64,000 nucleotides of DNA from Oscheius dolichura (GCA_932521035.1 OW051494.1:3582001-3646000), one strand, 5' to 3'; positions 35,399 to 47,748 are shown, counted from the first letter of the stretch. Made by a program: numbers and translations. The notes: generated from the letters alone by a model not told the origin.

Positions 35399-35859
35399 AC
35401 TTCAGTGTTCAGTACGATGCGTTGCTCTGTTGAAAACTAATTGGATTTTTTTGCGCACCATCCTCATTCCTGTCGCGGTGTCTTGAGTCATTTGCGCTCC
35501 TCGTTTGACCGCGGACCGTGGCTTATTCCAAACACTGCGCGACCAGTTTTCACCCGTTTCCCTAGATATCGAACGTAGCGGGCAAAAGCCATTGCGCTTC
35601 GGCTTTCGCGATTTGTTATTTCTTTTTCCATTGTTGTTTTTTTTGTTAGCCGTTCTTGTTGTCAATAGCAATTCTTAATAAAATTTCACACGCTATCTGC
35701 ACGTATAGACTGACAAAAAAAAAGCTACCGGCGAGGAGAATACGTTGTTAGACTACCTTCTTGGCTGATAATATGGTCTGAGAAGCTCGTCATTCTTGAG
35801 CAAATTTCTCACCCACCCTCACATTTTCCAGCTTTCTACACTTGTAAATCACTTTGCAG
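35399..35859. other. intergenic
   Basis: No gene seen; a minus-strand frame at 35402-35671 is basic low-complexity sequence without a signature. Confidence 0.4.
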
Positions 35860-36792
35860 ATGTGGGTATTACTTGTTCCCCTCTTCATAGATGGAAGTTG
35901 GGCTTATACGGGTGCAGTTATGGGCGTGCAAACTCCTTGTGATGATGGACAGGTAAGAACAGAAGCCGGTTTTACTGCGTTTCGTCTGCGAGTGGAGTGC
36001 CCAAGTTTTAAAATATTTTAGACGGGTATCAATATTGACTGGGATCCCCGAGATTACTCAGTCTTCACATGCCCGAACTCTTACCAATTTGTAACTCAGC
36101 CGGTAAGATATACAAGTCCTCTCTAAACGAAAGAGGATAGGATATTGACCCTCTTTATTTTGACCTGACAGCTGTCAACGCGACTTTCAATCCAAAGACG
36201 GACCAAGTTGGCCACCGCTGCATACAAGAAAAGCTGGCTTACACTGAGATACCGCCGTTAAGGTTTCTAGGGTATATAGACAACTGATGCTTGAAGATTT
36301 AGAGGGGACCATCGACCTAACTGGGGACGATATGGCGAATATCTGTACATTCCGCCTCAAAGATGGCTCCACAATCTAGAGGTATGGTATCTCCGCAACA
36401 GTAAAGAATGAAATTAAGCACGGTACTGTTGTTCTATTGTATCATCCATGCGTCAACCGAGCGGAATTGGACAAGCTCCGCCAAATTGTCACAGGCTGTC
36501 TATGGCGGCATGTGATAACTCCATACAATAAGCTTTCTCAAGAAAGGGTTACAGGGACAAGTCTGAATTATCCGACCATGGTTTTCAGCCGATCGCGTTG
36601 GCGACATGGGGAGCAAAGCTCGAAATGAGCGTTGTCGATGAAGCGACTGCTGTGAATTTTATAAGAAAACATGCTCGAGTTGCTCCTGAAGACATTGAAC
36701 GAGATGGTATATATAATCAATATCTGATACAACCGGCTCGGATAGTCAGTGATGCCAAAGATAGCGTCATCTGTGCTAATTTTGGAGCATAA
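35860..36792 (+). CDS. DUF3105-domain protein (TP53I13-like)
   Basis: Six exons (35860-35952, 36022-36102, 36198-36262, 36303-36381, 36419-36547, 36589-36792) give 216 residues. A hydrophobic N-terminus ([18 protein letters not shown]) may be a signal peptide. Then come [57 protein letters not shown] followed by [34 protein letters not shown] and [15 protein letters not shown]. The NLEHG-VV-YHP core is the DUF3105 signature; animal members resemble TP53I13. Function is not established. The acceptor ctttgcag directly abuts the ATG. Confidence 0.85.
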
Positions 36793-36793
36793 T

Positions 36794-36799
36794 AATAAA
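36794..36799 (+). terminator. poly(A) signal AATAAA
   Basis: Two bases after the DUF3105 gene stop. Confidence 0.6.
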
Positions 36800-36910
36800 C
36801 TATTCGAGTCTGCTTGATAGTGTTCAAAAGTTTATTTTTACAATTTACTGAAAATTCTGTAAATACAAGAGAAAGGAATGTTGTACAAATATAAATATCA
36901 AATGTAACAC

Positions 36911-37196
36911 CTACTGGATCAATTTGACCTCCTTTCCTGTCTTCTTCAACTGCTCTAAAACTTCTTCGGGAGGTAGATCTGTTGTTACAGTTATTCTTTT
37001 CGTCTCCACGTTGATATCGTCGATTTTTAGTTTATCTTCTGAAATCACTCTTGAATGAATGACAAAAAAAAGGCAAACCTCCAAGTTTTCCTAGCACTTT
37101 ACGTGCGGCACTGGCGCATCCCCCACATGTCATACCCATTTCAAAAATGTACTAGAAATAATATCATTAGCCAAAATAACAACTAACCTGGGTCAT
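36911..37196 (-). CDS. cuc-1: ATOX1-type copper chaperone
   Basis: Three exons encode 69 residues: MTQYIFEMGMTCGGCASAAR with the copper-binding MxCxxC loop (MTCGGC) at residues 10-15, KVLGKLGEDKLKIDDINVET, and a terminal KTGKEVKLIQ whose Lys (KTGK) matches the conserved loop Lys. Size and layout equal the single-domain heavy-metal-associated fold. It carries Cu(I) in the cytosol to Cu-ATPases in the secretory pathway. The acceptor-like cccgcag lies one base before the ATG. Confidence 0.93.
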
Positions 37197-37531
37197 CCTG
37201 CGGGCAGCGCTTTCCAAATAAAGGGGCAATCGATGACGGCAAGGAAAAGTGACAGAGAACTGAAATTGCGCGGTGTCTAATCTCTTATCTAATCATAAAC
37301 CACAAGCAACTAAACAGATGGAATGGTAAGAGATCCGTAAGATACAGGCTCCGCCCATCGACCTCATTTTCATTGTTTACCTCTCGGCCACGCTGTCATC
37401 GATTTGCTTGTCAATTTCGTTTTTTCTTCGTGTGCTGCTTATCTTATTTTCTTTCCGTATTGTCAATCTTGAGTTTTTCTTAGACATTTAAAAATTCAAT
37501 TGTTTTTAGAAACTTCTGTTTACACCAACAT

Positions 37532-37874
37532 ATGGCTGACGATCTTTCTGGTGGACTCCCCCAGTATTCTGTCCCATCTACGGTTTTATTTTCAAATTCT
37601 TTTTTTATCCCGTAATTCTTTCCAGGTCAAGCCAGGAACTACAAAATACGAGCATTTGCTATCCGTTCTTGAAGAGCTTGGAAAAGATATAAAACCGACT
37701 TATACTGGAAATAAAATTTGCAGTGAACGTTTGAAGAGGAATATTATTCAAGCAAGAATAGTGATCAGGTTTGTGTTTTTCAATCAGAATATTGATTATT
37801 TCAGAGAAGCTTTGCTGGAAGTTGAAAAGGATCGCCAGAAGGCAGCAGCCGAAGCTTTGAATAAAGCCCAATAA
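37532..37874 (+). CDS. CDK2-associated protein (CDK2AP/DOC1)
   Basis: Exons 37532-37582, 37626-37768, 37805-37874 give 87 residues. TKYEHLLSVLEELGKDIKPT and YTGNKICSERLKRNIIQARI align with the conserved CDK2AP1/2 core ([31 protein letters not shown]); the C-terminal helix is Lys/Ala/Glu-rich. CDK2AP proteins are subunits of the NuRD chromatin complex. The start of DPH7 follows 11 bp after this stop codon on the same strand, so the pair is probably one transcription unit. Confidence 0.9.
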
Positions 37875-37885
37875 TTAAACCAATA

Positions 37886-38951
37886 ATGCCTTCGCGAACT
37901 CTTGAGCAACGCCCTGCTTTTTGTAGATTTAGCTCTCCACACCTTGTAGCCTCAACATATCAGTTAGATTCGAATTCACATTCTCGCTTGGGAGCCCTCT
38001 ATTTGCTTAGTCCTGATCTTACTACCTTCCAAGTCATTTCAACTCCAGCAGGAATATTTCGCTTCGAAATTGTTGATCAATCGTGTATATCGGCACTCAC
38101 TAATGGATCTCTTCACATTGTTAATTTATCGAGTATTACTAAAGGCTTTCCATGAAAATAAATTTAGATTCCGTTTCAAGTACTTTCGATGTCACCGATG
38201 ACATGCTTCTCAATGTTTCAGTTGATGGAAATCAGGCAGTTGCCACTACAAACAAAGGCAGCATTAGCCTTGTGGATTATTTAGCGGAAAAAGTTATCTC
38301 CACCTGGCAAGGTCATACGCTCCCTTACACTTCCGAGCCATGCGAAGTTTGAAACATTATTAATTTAACTAAATATAAACAATGTCTAGGTGTGGTCAGC
38401 AGATATTTCGGACAACAAAATATGCACTGGTGGAGAAGACTCACATCTTGTAACATGGGATTCTCGCTCATGCTCAAAGATAGCCACTTATAAGGTCTTC
38501 AATGCTGGAGTTACATATGCAAGATGGAGAGACAATCACGTAATTAATTTTACCTAATAAGCTGTTGCTTTTAGCATATTATTACTGGTAGCTATGATCA
38601 ATACATACGGACATTAGATGATAGAAATCCGTATAAGGTAGTTACAGAAACCGAGGTATGTTGTACAAATTGCCTGTAACATCTTATAGAAAATTAATAT
38701 ATTATTTTAAGACGGCTGGTGGCGTGTGGCATATTGAATCTCGGCGCAGCGGAGACTCTGAGCAACACATAGCGGCTTGTATGTACGGAGGCTTTGCTAT
38801 TTTTGATGCTAACTGGAACGCTACATACATTTGTGAGGAGGCAGGAAAGGAGCTTCTCTATGGTGTCTCGTTTGTTGATTCTTCAACTGTTTCTTTTACC
38901 ACTTTTAATGACTATCAAGTAACCACTCAAGTGTTAGCAAGTTTAAAATAA
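37886..38951 (+). CDS. dph-7: DPH7 (WDR85), diphthamide pathway WD-repeat protein
   Basis: Six exons with short introns. WD-like repeats include ALYLLSPDLTTFQVISTPAG, AVATTNKGSISLVDYLAEK, ISDNKICTGGEDSHLVTWD, HIITGSYDQYIRTLDDRNP and, near the end, TAGGVWHIESR then HIAACMYGGFAIFDANWN, which matches the GGG-WR-KWHP..LLAACMH-GF segment of DPH7. DPH7 hydrolyses the methyl ester intermediate so that diphthamide on elongation factor 2 can be completed. No acceptor lies before its ATG, unlike neighbouring genes, which supports co-transcription with CDK2AP. It converges on RGP1 with 44 bp between stops. Confidence 0.9.
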
Positions 38952-38995
38952 AACTTTATAATAAAAATCTCGTCACAATACCCGTATTTTGATTA

Positions 38996-40434
38996 TTAAA
39001 TTAACATCGCCGCCGTTCCATTGTAGCTGACATCTGTTAGGGCTCCATTTTCTGGAGTACATGGAAATACATAAATGTCAATGTGCCAAGTCAAAGTTTC
39101 AATAGGAAGATCTGTAACAGTTGGTTTTCATCTTACAAAAAGGTTACCTGTGGGTGCCTTTGTCAGGCCGTCGTTTTGGACCAGCATTAAACCTTTACTT
39201 GTAACAAATTCGAACTTTAATCTCCATTTTAAATGAACTGAGAACTAAAGTATTTTTTGGTATAAAAAAACAAAACCTAAATCAGTATGAAATGTAGGGG
39301 GTGCGTGGAGAGGAATTGACAGACGAAAAATAGTATCTTCGTTGAATGCACAAATACCATACTGTTGACTTATTGGTGTGTAATGTTTCTAAAATACTTG
39401 ATTAAGAAATAAATCTATAATTACTCTGGTATCAATTTTTTCTGTTTCGCCTTTGACTTCTCCATCCACAAGTTCCTCTATTGTTTCTAGACAAGCGAAA
39501 TATTGAATACATGGGACAGGCGCGCCTGCTACGATTGAAAAGAAATTAAATTAAAAATACTTTCGAAATTTAAGTAGCCGACAATATCTTCACCAATACG
39601 AAAAGCCTTTTTAAATAGAGTTAATGAAGTGACCATGCCCTCAGCACTCGTCATACAGTATACATGCGGTTTTCTGGGAGCCGTTATACCATCGACAACT
39701 GATGCAACCGTCTATACTCGGATGAATAGACAAATAATTGGTCAGCTAACCTCTGACACAGTAGGCTGCACCATACTATCCAGAAGAAACGGATTGGTTT
39801 GCACCGGAAACGGGGCTTCTATACCAGCAGTAGGTATTAGTCTGTAGAATTATTATCAATATAAGTAAAAAAGCAAGACTACTTACCTAATAGGTATATG
39901 AATTAATTTAATAGGAGCTCTCACGTGTTGCACAGCAACGGTTACTTTATTCGTATATTTAACAAGATGACCTTTAAAAGAAGGAGGTACCCCATGTGCT
40001 GGCAACGGGATCTATATTTCCTCATTAAAAAAGAATAAGGTTCAAACCTCCGCTTTAAATTGTCGATGCTCACCAGCATTTATTTGAACATCACAAAAAA
40101 GGATTGTTGGAACTGATGTATAAACAGTAGAAGCGCTTTTTGCGATAGCAGTAGTTGGTCGATCGGGTAAGGCAGGCTGAGCTCCGATCGCACGCTCTAA
40201 ACAACTAAGCAAATTTGTTGATAAACTTACCACAACAAAGTTGAACACTTCCCCATGCTAAAGATTGCTTTCCCCTGGAATCGACATTTTTTACCGAAAT
40301 CTAAAGTAAGATTTATTTTTGTCAGCCAGAGTTAGTAAAAAAACAAAGCATTCACATACTCGAACGACGATAGTCTCTCCAGTAAGATATATAGCGACCT
40401 GTCGATCTAATGAGGCCGATACTTCCAGCGACAT
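38996..40434 (-). CDS. rgp-1: RGP1, arrestin-fold subunit of the RIC1-RGP1 RAB6 GEF
   Basis: Multi-exon. Opening MSLEVSASLDRQVAIYLTGE matches the family I-V-A-L--GPV-LAGE start, followed by SLAWGSVQLCC, VPTILFCDVQINAGEHRQF, HGVPPSFKGHLVKYTNKVTV then PIKLIHIPIR, LFKKAFRIGEDIVGYLNF, PCIQYFACLETIEELV and LLWRLKFEFVTSKG. These follow human RGP1 in order. With RIC1 it activates RAB6 on Golgi membranes. The start was placed at MSLEV because the preceding frame lacks family likeness. Confidence 0.88.
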
Positions 40435-40855
40435 AAACTATGCACGTTTTCCACTGACCAGCTCGAAAAATAAAGTAGTGACATAACTTTAGTGGAGACG
40501 GAATAACATATGCTGATAAATGCTTTATTTTGAATAAACAGTGCCCTGAAGGGTCAATTAACAATAATCCTCAACTAACGGATTCTAGATGATTATTACA
40601 ATTGAACATAAAGCTGGAAGAGTGTATGAGAACGTGGAAAAATAGAACTATTTAGTATCTCAAAGTACACAAGTAGAATTGGTAGGTGATATGCCGCACA
40701 ATTAGAAAAATTTTTGTAAAATTCAACGATTGTGGCCAAAGGTGGAAGGTAAAAAATGCAGTTGGCAGCGCGCAGATGGTATCGACACCAAACAGCCGAT
40801 TGTTTTTTGTGTGTAAATCATTCACAGATAGAGTGGCTGAGAACATTGTAGAAAA
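40435..40855. other. intergenic
   Basis: No gene seen between RGP1 and the next minus-strand gene. Confidence 0.35.
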
Positions 40856-42193
40856 TTATAATAAAAGCCAAACCTGGCGAATAGATCCCAGAGAATGAAT
40901 AAAATCAATTTTCATCCATTCATATGAAGGAATAGGATGTGACGACATTGTCGGTGCTGAAAAAATATTCGTTTTACAAATAGTTGCTTACATTCGAGGC
41001 CGGGGGGTGGGTCAAAAGTTACATCTTGAGACGAAGCAGTATTTGGCGGTGAAATGGGAGGAGGTATGGCTACAGCCTCATTCTGAACATAAGATGAAGC
41101 TAAACTGGAAGCAAAAGCTACCAAAGAATCTCTGACAACTTGAGCAACTGTAATAATAGTTGACGTGCTATCAGTCGCTTGAACAGGACTGCTTCCTCTC
41201 GATGTTGAATTTACAGAGGTAGTAGAAGGAGTAGCTTTCACTGCGGCAGCAGCAGTAGCTGGACGTGGACCTGTAGGAGCTACCTATAATTTATGGTGTT
41301 ATTTAGGTTGCAGAATAATAATCAATTTTATAAAATACTTACTCTAAGTTTGGGCACAATTTTCTGCGAAACAGTGGGAAGAATAGGAGTAGCTTCGTAA
41401 GCATTGAGTGGAGAGCCAGCTTTCACCTACAAATAGATATACCTACAAAAAATTCCCTGCACATACCCTCAAATCGTGTTTCATATCTGTAGCGGCAATA
41501 GTTCTCCATTTAACCTGATTATTCTTCATAGTAGCAACTTGTTCTTTACAAACTACTTTTACAGTGCTACCGGTTGTAAATATCTGAAACCATGATTTGC
41601 ATATTTTGTAGTATCAATCATACCGCCCCTATTTTGTCTACAGGTGGTAAAACGCTAATTCTAGTGCAGAATATATTGTAGTTGACGCCTTTCTGAAGCA
41701 GATATGATTGATTTTAACTTTGCATGAGCTTTTTAAACAATTATTTAAGACAATCTTGAACCTGTTAGTGTATAAAAGACTAACCGGATCTTTGCCTTCT
41801 AAAAAACAATATTCCCCGTTGGCATCCAATGTAATGACTTTAGCTGTGCCTTTCCACTGCTCGGCGTGCTTTAAAAATTTTATACGAGTAGCCTTCCATT
41901 TAGGTTTAACGGTGTTATATAAAGCAGCCTCGGCCTAAAAGAATCAGTGTCTAAAATTTCAATCTTGCATACTTTTCCAATTGGATTAGCATCAAATTCA
42001 ATAATGTCATCAGCTTGATATTCTTTACCTTTTAATAATTCACCTGTTACTATAACAGCAGCACCATCATATCTAAAATAATAGCATTAGGTAAAATAAC
42101 AATAAAAAAGGAGAACCGTAACGCCAAAAAATTTTGCGAAGTATTTCTGCAGACGTACATGACTGATCCTTTCTGATTTATTAATGACGACAT
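40856..42193 (-). CDS. repeat protein of small beta-rich modules, Ser/Thr-rich tail (A)
   Basis: Multi-exon, start at MSSLINQKGSVMYVCRNTS. At least two related modules of roughly 70-90 residues: one from GSVMYV through YDGAAVIVTGELLKGKEYQA, DDIIEFDA, to PKWKATRIKFL; a second from ANGEYCFLEGKDPV through NIFCTRISVLPPVDK to FTTGSTVKVVCKEQV and KWRTIAATD. Each opens with a G-x-[IV]-hydrophobic strand and closes with a Trp/Tyr-[KR]-[AT]-x-x-[AI] strand, like a cold-shock or S1-like barrel. A low-complexity Ala/Ser/Thr/Pro tail (~100 residues) follows. No named family recognised. A neighbour at 43510-44763 has the same modules. Confidence 0.6.
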
Positions 42194-43509
42194 CCTGAAA
42201 AGTGTGAAAATGCACTAGTGATTTCTAAACAACAATTGTTGTTTCCAAGACATGCACTAAACGAACGATAAAAAGGTGTCAGAAACTCATATGCCCGTTG
42301 GCTAACAATGCCTAATCACTAAACTCTTAGATAAAGTAATTGAACTAACTTGAAATAATAACAACAGCTTGCAGTAGTGAAATTGTAATGTCCTAAAATT
42401 GAATGATAAAAAAAAGTTTGTTATTATAAGGAGGTAAAATAGGGCTAGACAACCCGTTAGATAAACGTAAGCAATATATTTATGAGGTACACTAATAAGT
42501 AAGGTATAAGAAACATATTGACATCATGGTACAACAAAATATTACCGATAAAAACAATGTAGTGTGTTAGTAATCTACACTACAAGCTGCTGCAGTCTGT
42601 CGACAAAATCCAATGTGAGTACGGATAATTGTAGACATCTGATAATCTCAAATTTCGCTCTGAAGGCAATAATCACAACCAGATAAATTGCTTAAATAAT
42701 GGGCGAGAAGTTTTAGCTGTCGATTTTGTTCTTCTAGTTCACTTCCATGTGGATCTGAAATGACAAAGGGTTAATATTTTCATTATGGCAATTTGCCTGA
42801 AAATATTCATTAAATTAAATTCATTTAAAAATGGTGGGAAAGTAATAAACAGCCTAAGGTAGTCGATAAAACGCAGGTAGTTGTAGAGAGAAACGCAATA
42901 ACATATAACTACAATTTATAATAGGGTGATCAATTATTACTCCCCGGGGTAAACATAAAACTCTACGCAGACTCCTTTTAGAAGATTACTCCTAAATGAT
43001 CCATGATTTATTTGCGCTGAAGTTAAACAAAAAAATTGTTTAATGATAAGGCAATCCACGAAAGCTAGGATTGATAGCGGCTTTAATGCAACGTAAGTCG
43101 ACCACGAGATTTCTAAACACGTTTCTCGAGATGAAACATACGGCCAAATCAGGATTATTTGGCGCAATGGCATCGTGTACTGATTTTCTTAGCAAACGGG
43201 ATAAGAGTTTAGGGACAGTTACATTAGCGCGGAGGAAATATTTCCGCTTAGAATGTGCGAAATTTAATCGAAGCAGCTAGAGCGATAAATGTATGACCAT
43301 ATGGAAGAAAAGATGATGCGCCTTTGGATGTGCTATTTCGTGAGGTGATTCCGACTGAATTATGACATTCTGCATGAAAGTTTTCGTATAAAATATCAAT
43401 TCTGTTTGTTATCATATAAAATCTACGCTCGATTTGTGGTAATATTTCTAATTTGGGTATTTAACAATAACAGAAACCAATCTTTTGTTGTATACCAAAC
43501 GCATAAAAA
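42194..43509. other. intergenic, AT-rich, no gene seen
   Basis: About 1.3 kb between the two related repeat-protein genes. Only short unrelated frames. Confidence 0.4.
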
Positions 43510-44763
43510 CTAACTGTAAGAAATATATGAGTCGGGGCCTTTCTCGCATAACGAGGTGCCTTGTTCCAAGCTAGATGATTCAACATTTGGCGCTGTCGTG
43601 AGTGAATGTGTCACGTTGTGTCTAAAAGTAGCAGTGAAAAAAAGCATTACCAAATTACATGGTTTCTTGTGAAGATCTATCAGATGTAGTTTGGTGAAGA
43701 TCCTAGAAAACAAAGGTTAATATTATTTGATGTTTTTAAAAACCGGGTCTTTTTGTTCTTCTTCAAAGTCAGCAAAAAATGGATCAATCGTGATACTGTT
43801 GTCATCATTTATCAAGTATCGTTCATCTGTAGCTACTACAGCTTTCCAATATATATTGTCGTTTTTTCTATTTGCACCTTGTTCAATTGCTCTAAATTTT
43901 ACTGTGGTGTCATTTGAAAATATCTGAAACTTCGTATTTTCGCCGACACTAGGCAAACCTCGTTTAGATCACTACAGCTAGGCTTTACAACTCCCACATC
44001 CACATAAGCAACAATCAGTGTATCGTTCTTAAAAAGCTGGAATTAATGAAAGTAAAACCAAACCATTAACCGGCCTTCTGCTAAACCGAAATAGCCACTC
44101 TTATCGATGGAACAAAATGTGCCTGTTGCTAATTCCATTCGTGCCTTACGAAGAAATTCCAAAGAAATACACTTGTAGCGAACATCTTTTTCTGCCAAAT
44201 GTACCGGCTACATACTTTTATTTGAATGAACTAACTAAAATAAGACGTACCGGATTTTCCCATTTTTCTGCTCGAAATCTGACAATATCGGTTTCCTGAA
44301 TTCCGGAGGTACCCACTTCTGAAGGGCAATACACTTCATCTTTACCAAATCTATAACTTCAGTAAAAAATATAATTCGCAGTGTTACCTAATGAGAATAC
44401 CCTTGTTCTTCAAAATGTTAGATACGCTACCCTCTTCAGTTATTAGCTCTCCCTGCTTGTCGTTTCTATCTATAGATGTTGCCCTATATTTAATATTGTA
44501 GTTACGGAGTTCTGGAGACTATAAAATAAACAGTTTATTAGGCAAAAAATATAGCTAACCAATCTTTTGTACTCCCAAGAATCGGCTCGAACAATAACGG
44601 CATCTCCCAAATTAACGTTGAAAGGGCATATACTTCTAGGAACGTAAATAAAACCTGGGCGACCCCTGAAAATAAAGAAAATTTATACTAAAACTATCAG
44701 CTACTTGACAAGCAGACATCTATCCGTAATCACCTCCACTTGCCCTTCGCTTTGAATAGACAT
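43510..44763 (-). CDS. repeat protein of small beta-rich modules (B)
   Basis: Multi-exon, start MSIQSEGQVEVITDRCLLVK; an acceptor (ttgttttag) lies 5 bases before the ATG. Modules: EGQVEVITDRCLLVKGRPGF then NLGDAVIVRADSWEY and YNIKYRATSID; GSVSNILKNKGILIRFG then DIVRFRAEKWENPV; GTFCSIDKSGYFGLAEGRL; and NDTTVKFRAIEQGANRKN then YWKAVVATDE. An acidic linker leads to a Ser/Thr-rich tail (TTSDRSSQETI ... LEQGTSLCEKGPDSYISYS). The pattern of an opening G-x-[IV] strand, a middle ..V.FRA.. strand and a W/Y-[KR]-A-[VT] close repeats through the protein and also in gene A. Probably a tandem duplicate pair; OB/cold-shock-like nucleic-acid binding is a guess from shape only. Confidence 0.6.
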
Positions 44764-44912
44764 TATCCCTAAAACAAATAAACTACAATGAATAAATTGT
44801 TAGATATCTACATGGATCAACCAAGATGAATTCACAAGAAATAACTGACTAGTTTATCATATGTGGGATGTAAACTTGGTAACCGGTACATATACCTGAG
44901 CAGATAAGTTGA

Positions 44913-46302
44913 TCACAATGGTTGTTTTCGTTTTTGTATAACATTTTTTAAGAAAAATTCTCCGGCTTTGTATGAAGAGCGAACCAACGGTCCAGAAGCA
45001 ACATAAAGAAAGCCCATACTTCGTGCGTATTTATCCCAGTATTCGAATCTAATAACGCTGTTTTATGGCAAGAAGATGTTTACTTTTCTGGAGTTATCCA
45101 TTCCTTAACCAAACTATGTCGTTTTGTAGGTTGCATGTATTGTCCAAAGGTCACAACGTCTACGTTATTTTCACGAAGATCGTGTAAGCATTGCTCAACC
45201 TGCAAGAAAAACTAATAAAACCAGAAAAGTGTGCACATACCTCCTTATCTACTTCTCCCAACCCTAACATAATCGATGTCTTCGTTATGACATGTGGGTT
45301 ATATTCTTTGGCTAATTTCAGTGTAAACAAAGATTGATGATATTTAGCTCGTGGATCGCGCACCCATGGTGTTAAACGTTCAACCGTCTCCACATTGTGA
45401 GCATACACGTCCAATCCACTTCTGTAAGAAAACAAAGATTAAAAACAATTTTGCGCTACCGTGCCATGAGCTGTACAGAATCAATATTTCCAGCAAAATC
45501 CGGAAGAAGACATTCTATTAGGATTGTTTTTTTCTTTTCCTTTAAACACTTTACAGTTTGAGCTAAATGTGAGGCACCTCCATCAGGAATGTCATCTCTG
45601 AAAACAAGCAAAGTAAGCAACATCCATTTAGAAAAAAAATACCTATCGACTGAGGTGAGAACGATATAATCAACACCCCAAGACGCAACAGCTTCAGCTG
45701 TATTTTGCGGTTCCGTTGGGTCTAAAGGCGGTGGCGCTCGGGCTGTCTTTACTGAGCAAAATCTACAAAGCGATAGATAAAGGCAAGTTTTGTAATATTA
45801 CCTGCATCCTCTTGTGCATGTATCTCCCATAAGCATAATCGTAGCGGTAGAAAGAGAATCTTTTGAACCACCCCAACATTCTCCTAAGTTTGGACACCTA
45901 TAATCTACTATGGGACACTTCCAAACGTTATACCGCGCTTCTTCACATACTGTTGATAGCTTAAGTCCTTTTAGTTGCTTTTTTAACTTGGCTACGTTCT
46001 CATTCTCACTAGGAAGAACCTTGAATTGTCATCTATTGAAAGCAGAAGACGAAAAACCTTCTCTTTTTTTAACCAAGGAGGTAGGCGTAGGCGTTTATCA
46101 CCTTTTTCTAACTTTAGCTTTCCTTCATATTTAGCAACGGCTTCTTCGGCACTACCTACATCAATAAACTTGTAAAAAAACATAAGCACTTACTAGAAGA
46201 CACAAAATCTTGAAATGAAGGTCCTTCTTTGATTAGCGGTCGTCTTTTAACTTGTGACTCTGAATAACACCGACAGGTTGCTCTCAGCCCTCGCCGTAAC
46301 AT
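44913..46302 (-). CDS. LIAS: lipoyl synthase, mitochondrial (radical SAM)
   Basis: Multi-exon. [19 protein letters not shown] is a mitochondrial targeting-type start. The auxiliary cluster site is [11 protein letters not shown], and the radical SAM loop is [20 protein letters not shown] (CxxxCxxC). [64 protein letters not shown] and, at the end, [31 protein letters not shown] complete the family pattern. It inserts two sulfurs into octanoyl groups on H protein and 2-oxoacid dehydrogenases. An acceptor (ttattttag) lies three bases before the ATG. Confidence 0.96.
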
Positions 46303-46800
46303 TACCTAAAATAATGAAAGTTTGTCAAAATTCATGTTCTGAAAGTGAAATTTACAAAACTAAAAAAACTTTGAGTATACACATTTTTTACTGGCGTCCG
46401 CAAACCGGACACGGAATATGCTAAAGGCAGTTCGGCTAGCAGAAAAGAGCATTCTATTCGGCACACCTGGTGTGTTATATCATATGAAAAACATAATCAA
46501 ATAATCAACAAAACACTATTTTTGAACTAAATCAACAATACGAATAACAAAACAAACAGATCTAGAAGAATAAACCATTTACAATATATACTAATGCATA
46601 ACGAGGTGGGAAATTTGAGTTGACTCCGTTTCCGCAAATCATGTTATATGATTTCTTCAAATAAAGAATATCGTGCTTACGTCACCTTCAATAATCTTAT
46701 GCCAGTCGGACAGCTGTTTTCAAGCGGAACAACACATGTGTTCAAGGCGGGCGCTATGGTTCACACATTGATTAGATTCCAAAGCGTCTGACACCTAATT
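46303..46800. other. intergenic, divergent promoter region
   Basis: AT-rich DNA between lipoyl synthase (minus) and MIF4GD (plus); no gene seen. Confidence 0.4.
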
Positions 46801-47748
46801 ATGGCGGATGACAATCTCCGAAGTTTATTCTCTTCACTATCCGAACTGGCACAGTTAGGGCCTCTTCCAGGTGCTTATTTACTTTGAATCAATCACAAAG
46901 AAATAAAATGGAGTTTGAATGTTTATAGTTCAAGCATACAGCATGATTGCCCAGCGGTATACCCCAGAAGTATTGGCTGAGCACCTCCATCAAAAGTGGA
47001 TGGCTGATGCTCGGTTTGCTCCTGTCGCTGCCAGTATCATTCTCCATATTCACAGAGTAAATACTCCCATTCCAATGATAACAAAATTTGATTATAGACG
47101 GATGAAAAGGGAATGGGACTGTCTTCGTGTGTCTTGGCTTTGCTTCTAAATGACTATCGGAGCCGATTGGAGGTTCGAGCGAAGAGCAGTTTGATGTTTA
47201 GAAACTCGGTGAAAACTCTGTTCGCGTCTGTTTCTCCTCTTTTTTTTTGAAACAAAAAATTTAGAATGTTTCCCGTTTACGAGACGATCGACGCGTGTGT
47301 CAGTAAGTGTTTTGTCAAGCCTATGTTCAACTCGTTGGATCAACTCATCGACAATAATCCGGAAGTCGACGACATCGAGGCCTGGCTCCTGTTTTCCCAT
47401 TTGAAAGGATTTTAGACAGTTGGAGTACTTCTGACAGAACATGGGAGCACACTCAATGGGCTGAACTCGTATCGGGCCGATGCCCTCGTGGTAAAGGTGC
47501 GGGCCCGGCTGTGTGACGACGGGCTGTCTCCAGACATCCGAAGGATCCTTCTACACGTGGAGACATTCCACAAAGAGAAAGAATACATGGTTTAGGTGAA
47601 TGATCTCTGGGCCTTTGGATGGAACGAGCTGCTGATTCCCGAAGCGCTGACGATGAACTACAGCGAACTGCACGAGGACCCGGCCGGCCCGGTGAGGAAA
47701 GACAAGTACGAGCAGAGAGACTTCGGCAGCAAAGAGAGTATCGTCTAA
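46801..47748 (+). CDS. MIF4GD/SLIP1-like MIF4G-domain protein
   Basis: About seven exons. MADDNLRSLFSSLSELAQLG, then VLAEHLHQKWMADARFAPVA, LALLLNDYRSRLEVRAKSS, FPVYETIDACVSKCFVKPMF, VGVLLTEHGSTLNGLNSYRA, ARLCDDGLSPDIRRILLHVN and DLWAFGWNELL with a final MNYSELH follow MIF4GD through its last helices (LLEIIEFRAAGW..YYSEV). An intron gtggag..gtttag (39 nt) removes an in-frame stop near 47595. MIF4GD proteins bridge translation factors to histone mRNA stem-loop binding protein. The gene crosses the border from AT-rich to GC-rich DNA. Confidence 0.8.

Noticed and set aside
35402-35671. 89-codon basic minus-strand frame after UTP25
   Set aside because: Lys/Arg/Asn low complexity from a T-rich plus strand; no signature.
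47590-47600. In-frame stop in the MIF4GD gene as a pseudogene mark
   Set aside because: A standard 39-nt intron (gtggag..gtttag) removes it and restores the family sequence.
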